In this document: one piece after another, positions 35,526-47,800 of the stretch
Layout: the number at the start of each line of letters is the position of its first letter
Position numbering within the stretch: the stretch's first letter is position 1
From: Nymphalis io
Taxonomy: Eukaryota > Arthropoda > Insecta > Lepidoptera > Nymphalidae
Length of the DNA: 64,000 bases
NCBI RefSeq assembly: GCF_905147045.1
Contig: NC_065898.1
Coordinates: 2,976,001-3,040,000, forward strand
Direction: 5' to 3'
Program-made: the position numbers and the translations under genes
The notes under the pieces: model-generated
The model's database searches: none
Told to the model about the DNA's origin: nothing
Seen by the model: the letters and a program-made list of their open reading frames with translations, nothing else

Positions 35526-36169
35526 TAAAGAAACCAATTTTTAGTGCATTGGTATCTCTGCAGTTGTGATTTGATTCTTTTAATTTATTTGCTATTGCAC
35601 ATATCTTTTTAATCAAATCCTGTTATAAGATGCTTTTGTTTTGTCAATAATAAAAGAAGGTAAAAATCTTTAGAATTTATTAAAATAATAATAAAACGAA
35701 GATAAATATTTCAAGGCAATATTTATTTCAAATATTGGTTATTAAATAGAAAAAAAATAACAAAATATGTTAACAAACATGTATTAGCCATTCCTAAGTC
35801 ACTAAAGCGAAACAGAGTGATAAATAATTGTTTTATTTTGCTTCAAGAATTAACACACTAAATTCAAAATATTCACCACCAAGCTGTGATGTTATGAGAT
35901 CTCTAGTAAAAACTTATTAAAACAACCTTTGTTGTTTAACTAATCACAATTATTTTTTATTACTATTTTAAAACATAATATAAATAAATTCAAACACACA
36001 CATTGGAAGCCAGTAAATTATACATCTGTGACTTTAGAGAAAACAAAATTAAAATTGTTCTCAACAAGCTCTATATGCTAAAGGTAACCATCAATTCTAC
36101 TTTCAGACATTTAATGTATTTTCATGTTAGGTGCATATGAGTCAATTTATATTTTTGAAGAACCCTTGT
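35526..36169. other. AT-rich spacer
   Basis: No repeat or exon recognised. The right end probably merges into the 3' UTR of the minus-strand gene at 36593. Confidence 0.4.
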
Positions 36170-36175
36170 TTTATT
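36170..36175 (-). terminator. Possible poly(A) signal for the 36593-37072 gene
   Basis: Minus-strand AATAAA about 420 bases past the stop codon. It is the best candidate but not unique in this AT-rich DNA. Confidence 0.35.
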
Positions 36176-36592
36176 CAAATATTTTTAATTGTATAATGCA
36201 CATTAACCTAATTTTTTTTCTAAATAAAATATATGACGATATGCACCAAAGCAATAACTAAGTAATGAAAACTAAACAGTGTAACTATTTAATAATTATA
36301 TATCGAATGGTTTCTATATCCGTTGAGCAAAAATGCATATAATTTTAACTAACATTTATCTATCGGTACATCATAGGCAGGAGAAACATGCAAAATCAAT
36401 TTTAATGAAGTTCTAGGAACATTTATAATCAGTATTTTCAAGTTCCTTCATTCTATTCATACATATTCATATGCAGAAAAATACATTCCAAGTTCATTGA
36501 TCACTTAAATCTGATATTAACTACACACAGTTTCAATGCACAATTATTATTCATGGATACATTTACACAAGTTGATGTTCTTAATTTGATTG

Positions 36593-37072
36593 TCATTCAT
36601 CGACTTGTAATTTCTGAATTCTGGTTGACACACAATCCATATCTGGCGAAGTTTCTGCCTTCGGCGGGGATTCTAAATTAAGATTGAGGTTTTCGAGTGA
36701 TTGACATCGCTTGGCAGGGCTCTTGACGTCGACGTTTTCTCTAATGCAGGTACTAGTTGATGGCTCTAGTAAATTATATTTAAAGTCACAGTTGCTATCG
36801 TTAGCATCACAACCGATGGCATCCGAGTTTTCACTCTTAGTTCTATGCCGTACGGGCAGCAGGTAAGGGCACAGTCTGTTTTTGTTTGTGCTTCTTTTCA
36901 TACAATACCCCACTGTGACGTTGGAAACGTACCGCGTGTTCAGCCTCATTACGCCCAGATTAGTTTTAGATTCTCGTAGATAATCACGTCGCGCTTCAGT
37001 AATTGCACTCAACATTCCCAAATCGTGTAATGCTTTATCCAAATTATCCAGGTTCATATGATGGCGAGGTTT
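36593..37072 (-). CDS. Uncharacterised protein, 154 aa from the first ATG (possible last exon)
   Basis: The frame starts with a genuine ATG at 37055-37057 and ends in TGA at 36593-36595. I do not recognise the family. Visible are an N-terminal part likely to be helical (NLDNLDKALHDLGMLSAI, residues 2-19), a basic stretch around 47-72 and a C-terminal low-complexity region rich in Ser, Asn and Glu with the phosphosite-like AKRCQSLENLNLNL (116-129). No signal peptide or membrane span is seen. A 3' splice site (TTTACAG) lies just upstream at 37073-37079 with an open in-frame KPRHH before the ATG, so this could be the terminal exon of a longer gene. It is divergent from SPEF2, whose ATG is about 480 bases away. 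GC content and sense codon use are coding-like. Confidence 0.6.
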   Translation of the reverse strand, partial: KPRHHMNLDNLDKALHDLGMLSAITEARRDYLRESKTNLGVMRLNTRYVSNVTVGYCMKRSTNKNRLCPYLLPVRHRTKSENSDAIGCDANDSNCDFKYNLLEPSTSTCIRENVDVKSPAKRCQSLENLNLNLESPPKAETSPDMDCVSTRIQKLQVDE

Positions 37073-37549
37073 CTGTAAACAACGTAATATGTTTCCGAAT
37101 AAATGGTGGAGATACGAATTTTTTACTCAAGATGTCGAAAAGATACATACACTTTTTTCAAATTCGTTGCATTTCATCATGAATAGATTTGAATGAAATT
37201 TATGAAATATGCAAAAACCGTGCGAAAATAAACATCACAAAAAAGTCATAATATGCTATGACATTTTGTGTGGCTTGCCATACAAATATAATATAGGTAC
37301 ATCTTGATATATTTCATTGTTACCAGAAATCGGCGTGATATAATTAAATTTAAATAGGTTGATATTGTTTTAATGAACTTAGGTACATACTGTTACTGGT
37401 CACTATTTGAATATAATATATATAAGTAAAATATTAAGAAAAAATATCCAATTCAAGTCGAAGCAAAGTTGAAGTTAGATTACAAAAATGACAAGAACCG
37501 AACAATTAAATATTCTATAATAATTTTCTTTCATTCAAGTTACTATAAA
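37073..37549. promoter_or_regulatory. Divergent intergenic region, probable SPEF2 promoter
   Basis: A gap of about 480 bases lies between the minus-strand ORF and the SPEF2 ATG. It is AT-rich with no clear TATA/Inr pair. A bidirectional promoter is possible but not shown by a motif. Confidence 0.3.
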
Positions 37550-40500
37550 ATGGCAGAAATTTTAAAAGAATGGCTTTCCCATAGCTTGCAGCATTCTATT
37601 ACATGGGGAGCTGAAGAATTCGGAGATAAAATGAAAAATGGTCATATTATTTCATGTGTTTTACGGAGTTATAATGTTATAAATGAAGAAAAGCATTATC
37701 TAATAAAACCAAGCAATATAAATGAAGATATCAAAAATAATTGGAAACTTCTACGACTGTGGCTGCTTGAACTGGAAATAAATATAAGTGACAAAGATTT
37801 AGCCAACATAATGGCAGGACAAGGTTCTTCAATACTTCGGTTATTTTATAAACTTTTTCTTTGCTTAGATAAAAGAGATCGAACCAATTTTATAAAAAAA
37901 GAGAGAAAAATGTGCTCAAACTTAGTGGATAAAATTGAACATCGGTTTACTGTAAAAAAGGTGAAAGAAGAACAGGATCGATTCGTGGACTATCTAGCAA
38001 AGCCCTTATTAGATGAAAATCGATTTATTGAGTGGCAAAGAGAAAAATCAAAACAGATCCAAGAAACTTACGATTATTTACGTCACAATTATTTAAAAAC
38101 GTTAAAAAGAATAGAAGAGTCTCAAACTCCATTGAAATATCCAGAAACAACAACTAAAAAAATAACTAATAAAGATAAGAAGGAAATGGAAGAATTTTCA
38201 ATGAGGTATCCGTGTAAGTTCCACAATTATACTTATGAAGAGCTATGTAATTTGGATGAAGATGCCAAAGAAAGAAAAAAGTCGATTATTGATTCAGAAT
38301 GGACTAAAAATTATCTGGATAATCTTTACAGTAGAATACATAAAAAATCCGATTCAAAGGAATTTCAAAAGCAAATGAGTAATGTAATAAGTGGATCATT
38401 ATGGGATATGTCTGTCGCTGAAGAAGAAACAAAATTAGATATCGAACTTGCTAAAAAAGTTATGAAATTGTCGCAGTTTGAAAAACAAATGTGTACACAG
38501 ATCATGGAAACGAAGCAACAGGCCCGGAATTTAGTAAAAAATAGAATCGCTGGTGAAGAGGAGTTTGCTGAACAAAGAACTCTGCAATTTAATCAATTTC
38601 TTGATAATGTAAAAGAAGAAATAAACTCAGGGCTAGCGGAGATTGACTTTGAAAAACAAAGACAGAATACCTTGCACAAAAAATTATACGCTGAGAAAAT
38701 GAAAAGAAAAAGACAGCATTATTACGATATTTGTTATGATACAATTCTATCAATAATTGATTATGCTACTAAATATGCTTATTATAAAAGGCTATTAGAG
38801 GGCGATATACCAAACCATTTTATAACTGAGTGGAAAACATTGTATTACAAACAGCAACCTATCTTTGATTATCTGGAGCCAATGGAAAATATTTTAATAG
38901 AATCAAAAATAGACGAAAATCAAACATTTGATTACGAAGAAATTTTACATCTAGAATTAGATAGACAAGAAGTCCTAAATGAGAGTGAGTTTACAGATTA
39001 CCACAATTATTTATACCCATGGTCATTAGATTTGTTAATACCTAATTTTGATCCTGAGTCTGAATGTAGAAAATATGAATATCTAGGATCACGTATTCTA
39101 GGACATGTCGTATACTCACTTCTCGAAATTAAATACCCGCTTCCACCACAACGACTACCAGCTGTGTTACCAAATTTTTCAGCAAAAGCTATCGTACGCA
39201 ATCTGCCGGATAACTCAATAACAATTGCAATGCAAACATTGTTAAATGCTCGAAAAATACATGTTGTACGCCTCGAGTCCTCTATCAATTTCTGTCTTAG
39301 AAAATTTAAAACCGAAATGATTGGGTGTACGGATATTGAACTATCATTTGATAAATTTATTGCTTCAGCACAAGAAGAAGATACAAAAGAAATTATTAAG
39401 TTGCTAAAATCTGAGGATGAAGTAATTACAAGAAGTAGCGAAGCAAATTTGTCAATACTATCTGGACCATTAATTGCAAACACTAAACAAACACAAACAC
39501 CAAAAGCCATACCTGAAGAACATATAACTTTAACACCTTCCGCAGAATTAGGTAGATATGCTTATGAATGCCTAAATTCTGGTAATATTTTAACGGATCA
39601 TTTACTTTGTGCAATAATAGTTGAATATCTAAAGAACCAAGAAAATATCAATGGGTTCGTAATAATAAACTATCCTAATTCATATCATCAAGCACAAATT
39701 TTAGAAGAAACTTTTTCGGGCAGGTCACCGCCTGATGAAAATGAACTAGATGATCAAGACGATATTTTTCTTGAAGAAAGTATTATTAAGCACAGAATTA
39801 AGAAAAAAGATCCTTATTTACAAGTAAGAACTTCCAAACTTGTAAATGATCCTCATAAAAAGTTATTAGATAAGCCGTTTACAAGTTATTTTACTTGCTA
39901 CATTAAATTAAAAGAAACAGAAGATATTCTTCAAGAGTTTGTTATATGGAATTTAGATGAAGAGAATTCTGAATTTATAGATAGATTTTACGCTGTGCTA
40001 GGAATTAATTACAGTATGTATTACGAAGTAATTGAAAAAGAACAATTAGCTGTGATTTGTAAATATATAATTGGCGACTACTCAATTCCCTTAAAATCAA
40101 ATGATAAATTATTTGGAGAAAACGTTTTAAGTATTCTTGACTTTCCATCTTCTGATGAAAAGCGAATGAAAGCAAAAATGGTCAAACCTGAAGTGTCCAA
40201 TGGAAAATCTAAAGAAAAATTGCGTCGTAATTCCAAATTAAGTAAATTATCCTCTTTGAACGATTTAAATATTGTAAAGGCACCTGATTCTATAGAAGAA
40301 ATGCAGGATGAAGTGATATTAGAAAATGCTGATGAAGAAGAAAATGAGAGTAGAATATATACAGACGTAAGTAGTGAAGAAGTAAAGCTATTAGCAGGAG
40401 AAGAAGACTGGATATATGGTGAACTACCAATACCTGAAGTTATAGGGAGCGCATTAGCTACTTGTTGGGAAGAAATAGAAAAAACCTATATACACGATAT

Positions 40501-42973
40501 TAAGCACTTATTCTTTGCAAAAAGATTGCAAATGAATTGTCTCGTACCATATACGAGATTCCTTAAAGACAAAATGGAGCAAATAATAACTCTACCATCT
40601 CAAAAACAAGATTTAGTCAGCAGTTTTCAACAAGAATATAATAATTTTGAAAATGACTGGCGTGACATCCATTTTTCTAAAAACGAATGGCATTGTAAAG
40701 TAAAGGAGTTACAAGAGAGATTATATAAAATTTGTGACGAAAGGAAGCTGTTTGCAGAACAACAAAGACATATGCTTATTTGTGAAAATTGGGCTTTAGA
40801 AGAGATTACTACGATGGTCAATACGTATATTTCATGTATGCAGGCTGAACTGAATAGGTAAGAGTAATAGTAGTGTAAAAATTTGAAGTGTTTGTATTTG
40901 CTTTTGTTTGATATAAGTTTTTGTTTCAGAGCTATGTTAACTTATCAAACTTTGCATGATTTTTATTTTGCTATGATAAAACGTTCTCCACCTAATGATA
41001 GAATAACGTCAAAAGAATTAAATAAAATATTTAAAGAAACAGATGAAACATCCGGAAGTAAGAAAGGCGGCGAAGATAAATTGTACAGACAACTTAAAAC
41101 TTGCTTTCAAGAAATGCAGTTAAAAAATATTGAGATAGATTTTAATAATAATCCTTTTAATTTCGTAATAGAGAGTAATGTAAAATTTGCTTTAAAAAGT
41201 ATAAAAGATACGAATGATTCATACAGATCTCTTATAAGCCGAGAATATAGTGAAATAGCCAAGATAGTACCTACAGCGAAGAAAAAGGAAGACAATAATT
41301 CGGTAGAATCATTGAACGAAGAAGAAATTTTCAAGAATAATGCTCTTAAATGTATAGAAGAATGGATCATGGGAATAAACGGTGAAATGTTCAGAGTTAG
41401 TTTACGCCTATTGGCGTTGCAGTACAAGTGCTATAGAGACATCAAATTATTTAACGATATCATATGCAAGACTTTTACAGATATACAGAATGATATTAAT
41501 AACTATTACCTTAATGAGATAAAATCAGTAGACCGTTTGTGTAAATATTTACAATTGGCAGTTGAAGGTGGTAAAAGAATTCCAGAAAGTCTTGCACTAG
41601 AAGAAGATATGTTTATAATAGATGCAAATCTTTTGCATTTTTCCCCCCCAAAAACAGAAGTGGATACTGCAGTTACTAAAGAATTTGTAAACGATATGCA
41701 ATTCAAAATTTGTCACTTAGCTAGATTGCGTTCACAATTCAAAATCGTAGCTCCAACGGGTTTAATTTTGCAACAAGCATTTATTTACTTACTACAAGAT
41801 TTTATATTCTTTGGTAGAGAAACTTGCGATGGGCCAATGTTTCCAGAAGCTTGGAAACGACTAGACCCTGAACTTATACCGAAGCTAGTATTTTCACTGT
41901 TTGGAGAGGCAACGTATATTGATTGGAGGGATTTTCTTATATTTTGCCTTAATTTATCGTTCCCTTCTATGGATGAATTATTATTGCATCGGAAGCATTT
42001 CCGCTGCAACGATCTTGAGTCTACAGAATTAATTGAAAGAAATACATTTATTCAAGAAGAACTTTGGTTTGAAAAAGATTTTAATTCTGAAGATAAGTAT
42101 GATTTAATAAGAAAAAATTTAATTAAACATTTTCTTTTCGAGTGTTTTGAGACCGCTGAAAATTTAATGAATTATTCGGCATTTTTGTTAGCAGTCTGCA
42201 AAAATGTTGATCCTATTGAGGGTTTTGTAATGGCATTATCGATGGCTATTGGTAAAAAGATATGTTTTAAACTTGCGGAGTGCGAAGAAATTGTATGTAA
42301 GTTAATTAAAGATAAAAAGTACAAAGACGAATGCCTTGTTTGTGCGCATAAATGCACAGGGCAGTTTTTAGATAAATTGATAACGAATGTAATTAATACA
42401 TGTGAAGGTACATCAATAATAGAATTAGAATATACAGAACCTTTGCCTGAAACTAATAAAAAAGGAAGAAAGGGCAAAGGCAGTACAAAAGCTAAAAAGA
42501 TTGAAAGTACTCAAAGTGCTCGAATACCGAAGTCCCAAAAAAGCCTCACAAGTCGGAGTAAAATGGCACAATCTACTATAGATGTAAAAATGACGTATAT
42601 TTGTAAACCATGCGAAGAGGAAATAGAAGTAGTTGAAGAAAAAGTGTCAGAAAAGGAAGAGGTAATAGAAGAAGAAAAAGTTGAACCGCAGAAAGACCCA
42701 AATTTGGCTTATGTCGTTAGTCAATCTGTTATTTGGAATGTACTTCATATTTGTTTACCGTCTTTTTTTCAACTACAACCTGAAGTAGGAGGTACTCCAT
42801 ATACTGAACAGGTAAAAGAAACAATCCAACGACTTGAAGATGATGATGAAAATAAAGACATATTTGTGTGCAAATTCGTTTCTGAACCTAATATTTGTAA
42901 AATTTTACATAAAACAAAAAAGTTTATTGCCCTGAGTTTGGCTGACGAGGTTAATAAGATATTGTGTATTTAA
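37550..42973 (+). CDS. SPEF2: SPEF2 orthologue (sperm flagellar protein 2 / CPC1 family), 2 exons, 1783 aa
   Basis: Exons are 37550-40857 and 40930-42973; the 72-base GT-AG intron splits an Arg codon. The ATG at 37550 is chosen because it starts the calponin-homology-like domain (residues 1 to about 105: EILKEWL, then the W-rich LLRLWLLELEINISDKDLANIMAGQGSSILRL). Long charged coiled coils follow (about 130-480). An adenylate-kinase-like region spans about 545-790 but lacks a recognisable P-loop. An acidic linker and a C-terminal part follow, with a WRDFLIFCLNLSFPSMDELL motif like that of vertebrate SPEF2, then a Lys/Glu-rich tail. Vertebrate SPEF2 is of similar size (about 1820 aa). The protein belongs to the C1b projection of the central pair in motile axonemes and is needed for sperm tails. 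In insects, expression should be testis-specific. Confidence 0.93.
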
Positions 42974-43221
42974 AATATTTAATATTCATACTTTTTAAAC
43001 GTTTAACTTGTAACATTCATTTGCGATCTACGATATGATACGAGTGGGAATGATCTAGGCACTGACACCTATGACACAAGTCATTTTTAAATTAATTTCT
43101 TTTAAATATGTACAAACAGGTTTCTAAATAATTAATTAATTTATTTAATTTGTAAAGTAGGTACTTTACATAGCGTTGACCTTTTTTTTGACGGATGTAT
43201 TTTGTTCTTAAAGCAAATTTG

Positions 43222-43227
43222 AATAAA
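43222..43227 (+). terminator. SPEF2: Poly(A) signal of SPEF2
   Basis: AATAAA about 250 bases after the stop codon, before the RTE and SINE debris. Confidence 0.5.
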
Positions 43228-43354
43228 CATAAATAATATTTTCATTCTTTTTTTAAAATAATAAGCAGATAGACTAGGACATTTAGAAATGTTCGATACT
43301 TTCATGTGCAGCTGATAAAATACTGCATGTTATAAGCTTGCAAGGTCAATTACA

Positions 43355-43435
43355 TCTAGTTGTGTGAAAGCGTAACAGATAGACAGACTGAGTTACTTTC
43401 GCATTTATAGTACTAGTATATAAATGAATACAGTA
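43355..43435 (+). repeat. RTE-like LINE 3' tail
   Basis: 'gaaagcgtaacagatagaca' followed by 'gagttactttcgcatttata' is a typical RTE-type end. It abuts the SINE starting at 43436. Confidence 0.55.
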
Positions 43436-43735
43436 ACAGCCTGTAAATGTCCCACTACTGGGCTAAGGCCTCCTCTCCCTTTTTGAGGAGAAGGTTTGGA
43501 GCTTATTCCACCACGCTGCTCCAGTGCGGGTTGGTGGAATACACATGTGGCAGAATTTCGATGAAATTAGACACATGCAGGTTTCCTCACGATGTTTTCC
43601 TTCACCGAAAAGCACGAGATGAATTATAAACAGAAATTAAGCACATGTAAATTCAGAGGTGCTTGCCAGGGTTTGAACCCACGTTCATCGGTTAAGATTC
43701 ACGCGTTCTAGCCACTGGGCCATCTCGACTAAATG
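43436..43735 (-). repeat. SINE family 2 copy (full length), minus orientation
   Basis: Its head on the minus strand has an A box within 'cagtggctagaacgcgtgaa' and a B box 'gggttcaaaccctgg', followed by the family body and the 'ctgggctaaggcctcctctc' end. A good reference copy for the family. Confidence 0.9.
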
Positions 43736-44840
43736 AATGCGATTAAATAAATAAAGAGACTAATAACTTGTCTTTTGTACGGGTGTTTTAGTTTTTATTT
43801 ATAAAGTAACGGTAAAATACTTCAAGTAGGTAGTTTAGAAAATACGGTTATTAATGCTTCCTTTTTTAAATGAAATGTAGCATTTTTTTTTCTAGCAACT
43901 TAAATAGAAACTTGCGTCTAAAATACAGGCTCGGCCTTGTAAAGACTTATGTTCATCATTTAGTAGTATAATCGCGTTTACATATACATTTATTGTTTAG
44001 AATGTCATTTTTTATAGCATTACAACGCATAAGAAAATGGACATTGGAACATAACGAGAACCAGGCGTCGGTGTTTAACGGAACAACAATCGGAACAAAG
44101 TGAATTACAGAATGGTGGTTGTGATATAGCAAAATAATTTGATAAATTGTTTTGTAGGAAATTACTTATCACATACATACATTCCAGACAATGAGAGTTA
44201 GGCCGGTATAATACTTTTACCATCACGACACTTTTGCTATGACATACGTCTGATTGTGTGTTTACAAGTGCGCGTCAGTTATTTTCTAATATATCTATTT
44301 ATTTGTCCTTACAACGGCGCTGTTAAGAAAAAAAAAACGCGCGCTTATTTCAATCCGCCATTTTATTGACGTATTATTGGTGACTTGTAATTTATTGAAT
44401 GTGTTCAATTGTGTTATTTGAATTTTAAAGAATAATTGATTGAGATTACATCAATTAGTTTGATTTGTTCGTTTTTCATAAATACTATATAAAATGCGGT
44501 TTTTATTAAATCAATTTAAGTTTTGGATGTTAAATATTTTATCCGTTCAGTTGTTATTTTTAATAAAAAAAACAAAAGTTATTGTTTATTTACTAAATTT
44601 GAGTTATAATGTAAGCAACAAAAATGTACGTGAACTTTAAGTTGCTGACAGAGTTGTTTAATTGCAATGTTTATAGAATGTAAAGACAACATCCCATGTT
44701 CTCGTATTGTTTTATTAAAAATTGCGAATGAAAACAGTAATCAGCTTCGTCTTTACTGAGTTGTCAATTGAAAGTGATCATGCATTCAAATTAGCGCATT
44801 TTTTTAGTATCTATTTTAATTGTTCGCGTTATATTTCAAA
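43736..44840. promoter_or_regulatory. Region upstream of the glycosyltransferase gene
   Basis: Mostly AT-rich. Around 44330-44400 is a small CG-containing patch (aacgcgcgcttatttcaatc, then cgccattttattgacgta) that could be the promoter or 5' UTR of the gene starting at 44841. No TATA/Inr pair was identified. Confidence 0.25.
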
Positions 44841-47800
44841 ATGGTTAGCTTTTTACCAGTTAGGAAAATATTAAAGGTTATGTTAAAGAAGTGTGGTTCG
44901 AAAAGTAAGTTTTTATAATATGTGTATATTTACGTATATTTTACGTATTTTTTATTAAAATAATAATTTTAAATCAATTATTATTTTAATAAAAATGAGT
45001 TCGCTCTATTTAACGGCTTTATTTTTAATATTAGTTAATAAATTTTATCATCTTTAAATGTGATTTTGATATCGTTGAAACGTTAGTGGAGTGTTAAAAT
45101 TATTTATTACTCAAGTCATAAAAATGTTTTAATTTATAGCGTTTGATAAGTACTATTCATATAATCTTAGGTCAAGTCTAGTCGACTTGAAATTATATGA
45201 GTATGTCGTAAATCTATTCTTCTCAAAACGTAAACGCACACATAGCTTGGCGGTAAGAGGGTTGGCAAGCGATCAAAAAGTCGCGAGATCGATATTCGCG
45301 GCTGGACTTATTTCGTATCTCATGGTTTACTTTTTCAATATTTTGCCAGTTATTAAAAGGTGTAAGTAAATAAAGAATTAAAATCGCATAAAATTACAAC
45401 AGGTTTTTCAGGGTTGCGTGTATTTTTGAAATATTATTATTATGCTCAATGTCACAAATAACTTTCTGACATTTCACGACCGTTATCTGCAGTTTCTCCT
45501 TTGAGTACTTATAGTACTTAATTATATATCTAAATATGTGAGTTATATATATAAATATCGTTCTGGTTAGGTACATTTGCGTGTAATGATAGAGACAATT
45601 TTTTTGTTTGGTTTAATTTAATAATAATAAAAAATTATCTTTGGTATAATCAGTTTAATAATTAATTGTTCAGAAGTCGTAAAGTATAAATTATATATAT
45701 TTTTTTAATTTTAGAACGAGTTCGAAATTCAAAGAACTTAAACGAAAGTCTTAATAAAGAAGATAAAGACACAAAATGGGTCTTTCGATTTACATGTGTT
45801 AATGTACTATTAGCAATTATATGTTCCGTTCGATTTTTAATTGTTAATAATAAAAGCATAAAGGAATATGATAATACGAAATTGACATGGATCGAAGAAG
45901 ACAACAATACTACATTTATTTATGAAAATATAAATAGCGGTAATTATTTTGTATTTATTTTGGGAAGGCAGATAAGCAAATCGAACAGCTAATCGACTGA
46001 TGGTCTCCTTCATTCATAGACAATAGCATTCGAAATTCAAAATGCCCCGCCAATCACAGGATATCTAATATGTTTTGTCCCTTTTTCTTGTAATTGCAAT
46101 TACTCACCCTTCAAACTGGAACGTAGTAATATACACTACAACTGTTTGGTGGTAGAATAATTTATGATTAGTTGGTATCCACCCAGGTGAGCCTGTACAA
46201 AGCTAACACCAAAGCAAACCACTAGTGGAATTATTATGTACATTAATATATATTTTTTAATATTTATATTAAGTATTTTATTTATTTTTAGTAATAGTTA
46301 TAAGCTTTTATAACCGTTACAAAAACATAGAGACAAAGTAAGTTTAACGAAATAATTATTTTAATCATAATTTAATATACTGGGACATTATTCACACACG
46401 GCCATCTGATCCCAAACGATGTACTATTAAAACCAGACCACTGATATATTACATATAGTACATTTCTTTTATAAATACATACTTATATAGATAATTGCAC
46501 CCAAAATCAGGACAAACAGACATGTACACACAAATGTCTGTCCTGGGTGGAAAACGAACCCACAACCTTCGGCGTGAATGGCAAGTATCTACCAACCACG
46601 TCAACGGGCCCGTCAAGTCTGAAATGAAACAAAAATGTTAGAAATATGTCAAATCATTAAAAAATACTAAATTTTCTATGGTTAGCTACATCATTTAATA
46701 GCTTTGATTAGATTGTGTTGACAGAACACCATTTCTTTTTTTTTTCACGCAGTGGAAACCTTCAGAAAGGTACCTAGCTCCCATGAGGGCGAGCGAACTG
46801 GGTTATGTGGGATTGTTACCCATTAAAGCCACTGTGATGGCCGTTCTCGGTACGGATCTGAAAGGCTGCGGGATCGTGTTGATATAACGCACCCGCGGCC
46901 TCTTTCGTGCTTTGCTTCGCTCGTGGCTTGGTGGAGCTCGCCTCAGGGGGCGAAGATAATCTCGCCCCCCCCCACTCCTCGCTAGTGCGTACGGTAGCGC
47001 GAGGCCATCCCGGCTGCCGTCCTCCTCAGGGCCTTCTGATACTTATATAGATAATTGCACCCAAAATCAGGACAAACCGTCTGAAATAAGCCCCCACCTC
47101 ACGCATCCACGGCCCCAGGATTACGCCCTATCTTTTAAGGCCCGGGCGTCGGGGCTGTGGGAGGGCCGGGACGACGTCGTCGTCGTCTCCGCCGAGCAGG
47201 TTCGGCCCTTTCGCGTTCCCGCTCCACCGTCTCCTTCTGGACCATGACGGTCCCACAGAAGGAGGCTATGGCCCTCCACGACGATTCCCTGCGGAGCATC
47301 GCCTCCAGCGTATGCTGAGCGGTGTCCCGGTCCGCACCACAGTGGTGGCACATCGCCGACGAATCGCGTCCGAGCTTACACAGGTCTTATCCAAAACAAC
47401 TGTGACCGGTCATTACCTGTGTAAGTCGGAAGGTGACTCATCGCTTTCGTCTCATCCAGACTTCGAAGGCTGGTAGGATCGCTCCAACGACGCGTCTGCG
47501 CGCGTACCGCTCTTCGCAGAGACGGTCGCGCCACGTCGCAAGAGCCCTCCAGTGTTCCCGCCGCTTCAACGCCTTGAGCGCACTCGGAGGGGGCGCGTTT
47601 CCACTATTCTGACGGAGGATGCGGATCTGGTGATAGACCCTCGCATCCATATCCGCCAGAATAGCCAAGGGATTGATAGAACACCAAAGGCAACTTGTCA
47701 TTAGGGTCTATGTCGGTAAATCGTGGATAGTTTATAAACAAAAAAAAAGACACACAGAAACAAAAATACAAAAACGAAGAAAAAATAAATTTTAAATGTG

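Noticed and set aside
45187..45369. 60-codon ORF in intron 1 of the glycosyltransferase, considered as an exon
   Set aside because: Exons 44841-44904 and 45715-45939 join in frame without it, and the sequence contains a tRNA-like SINE head.
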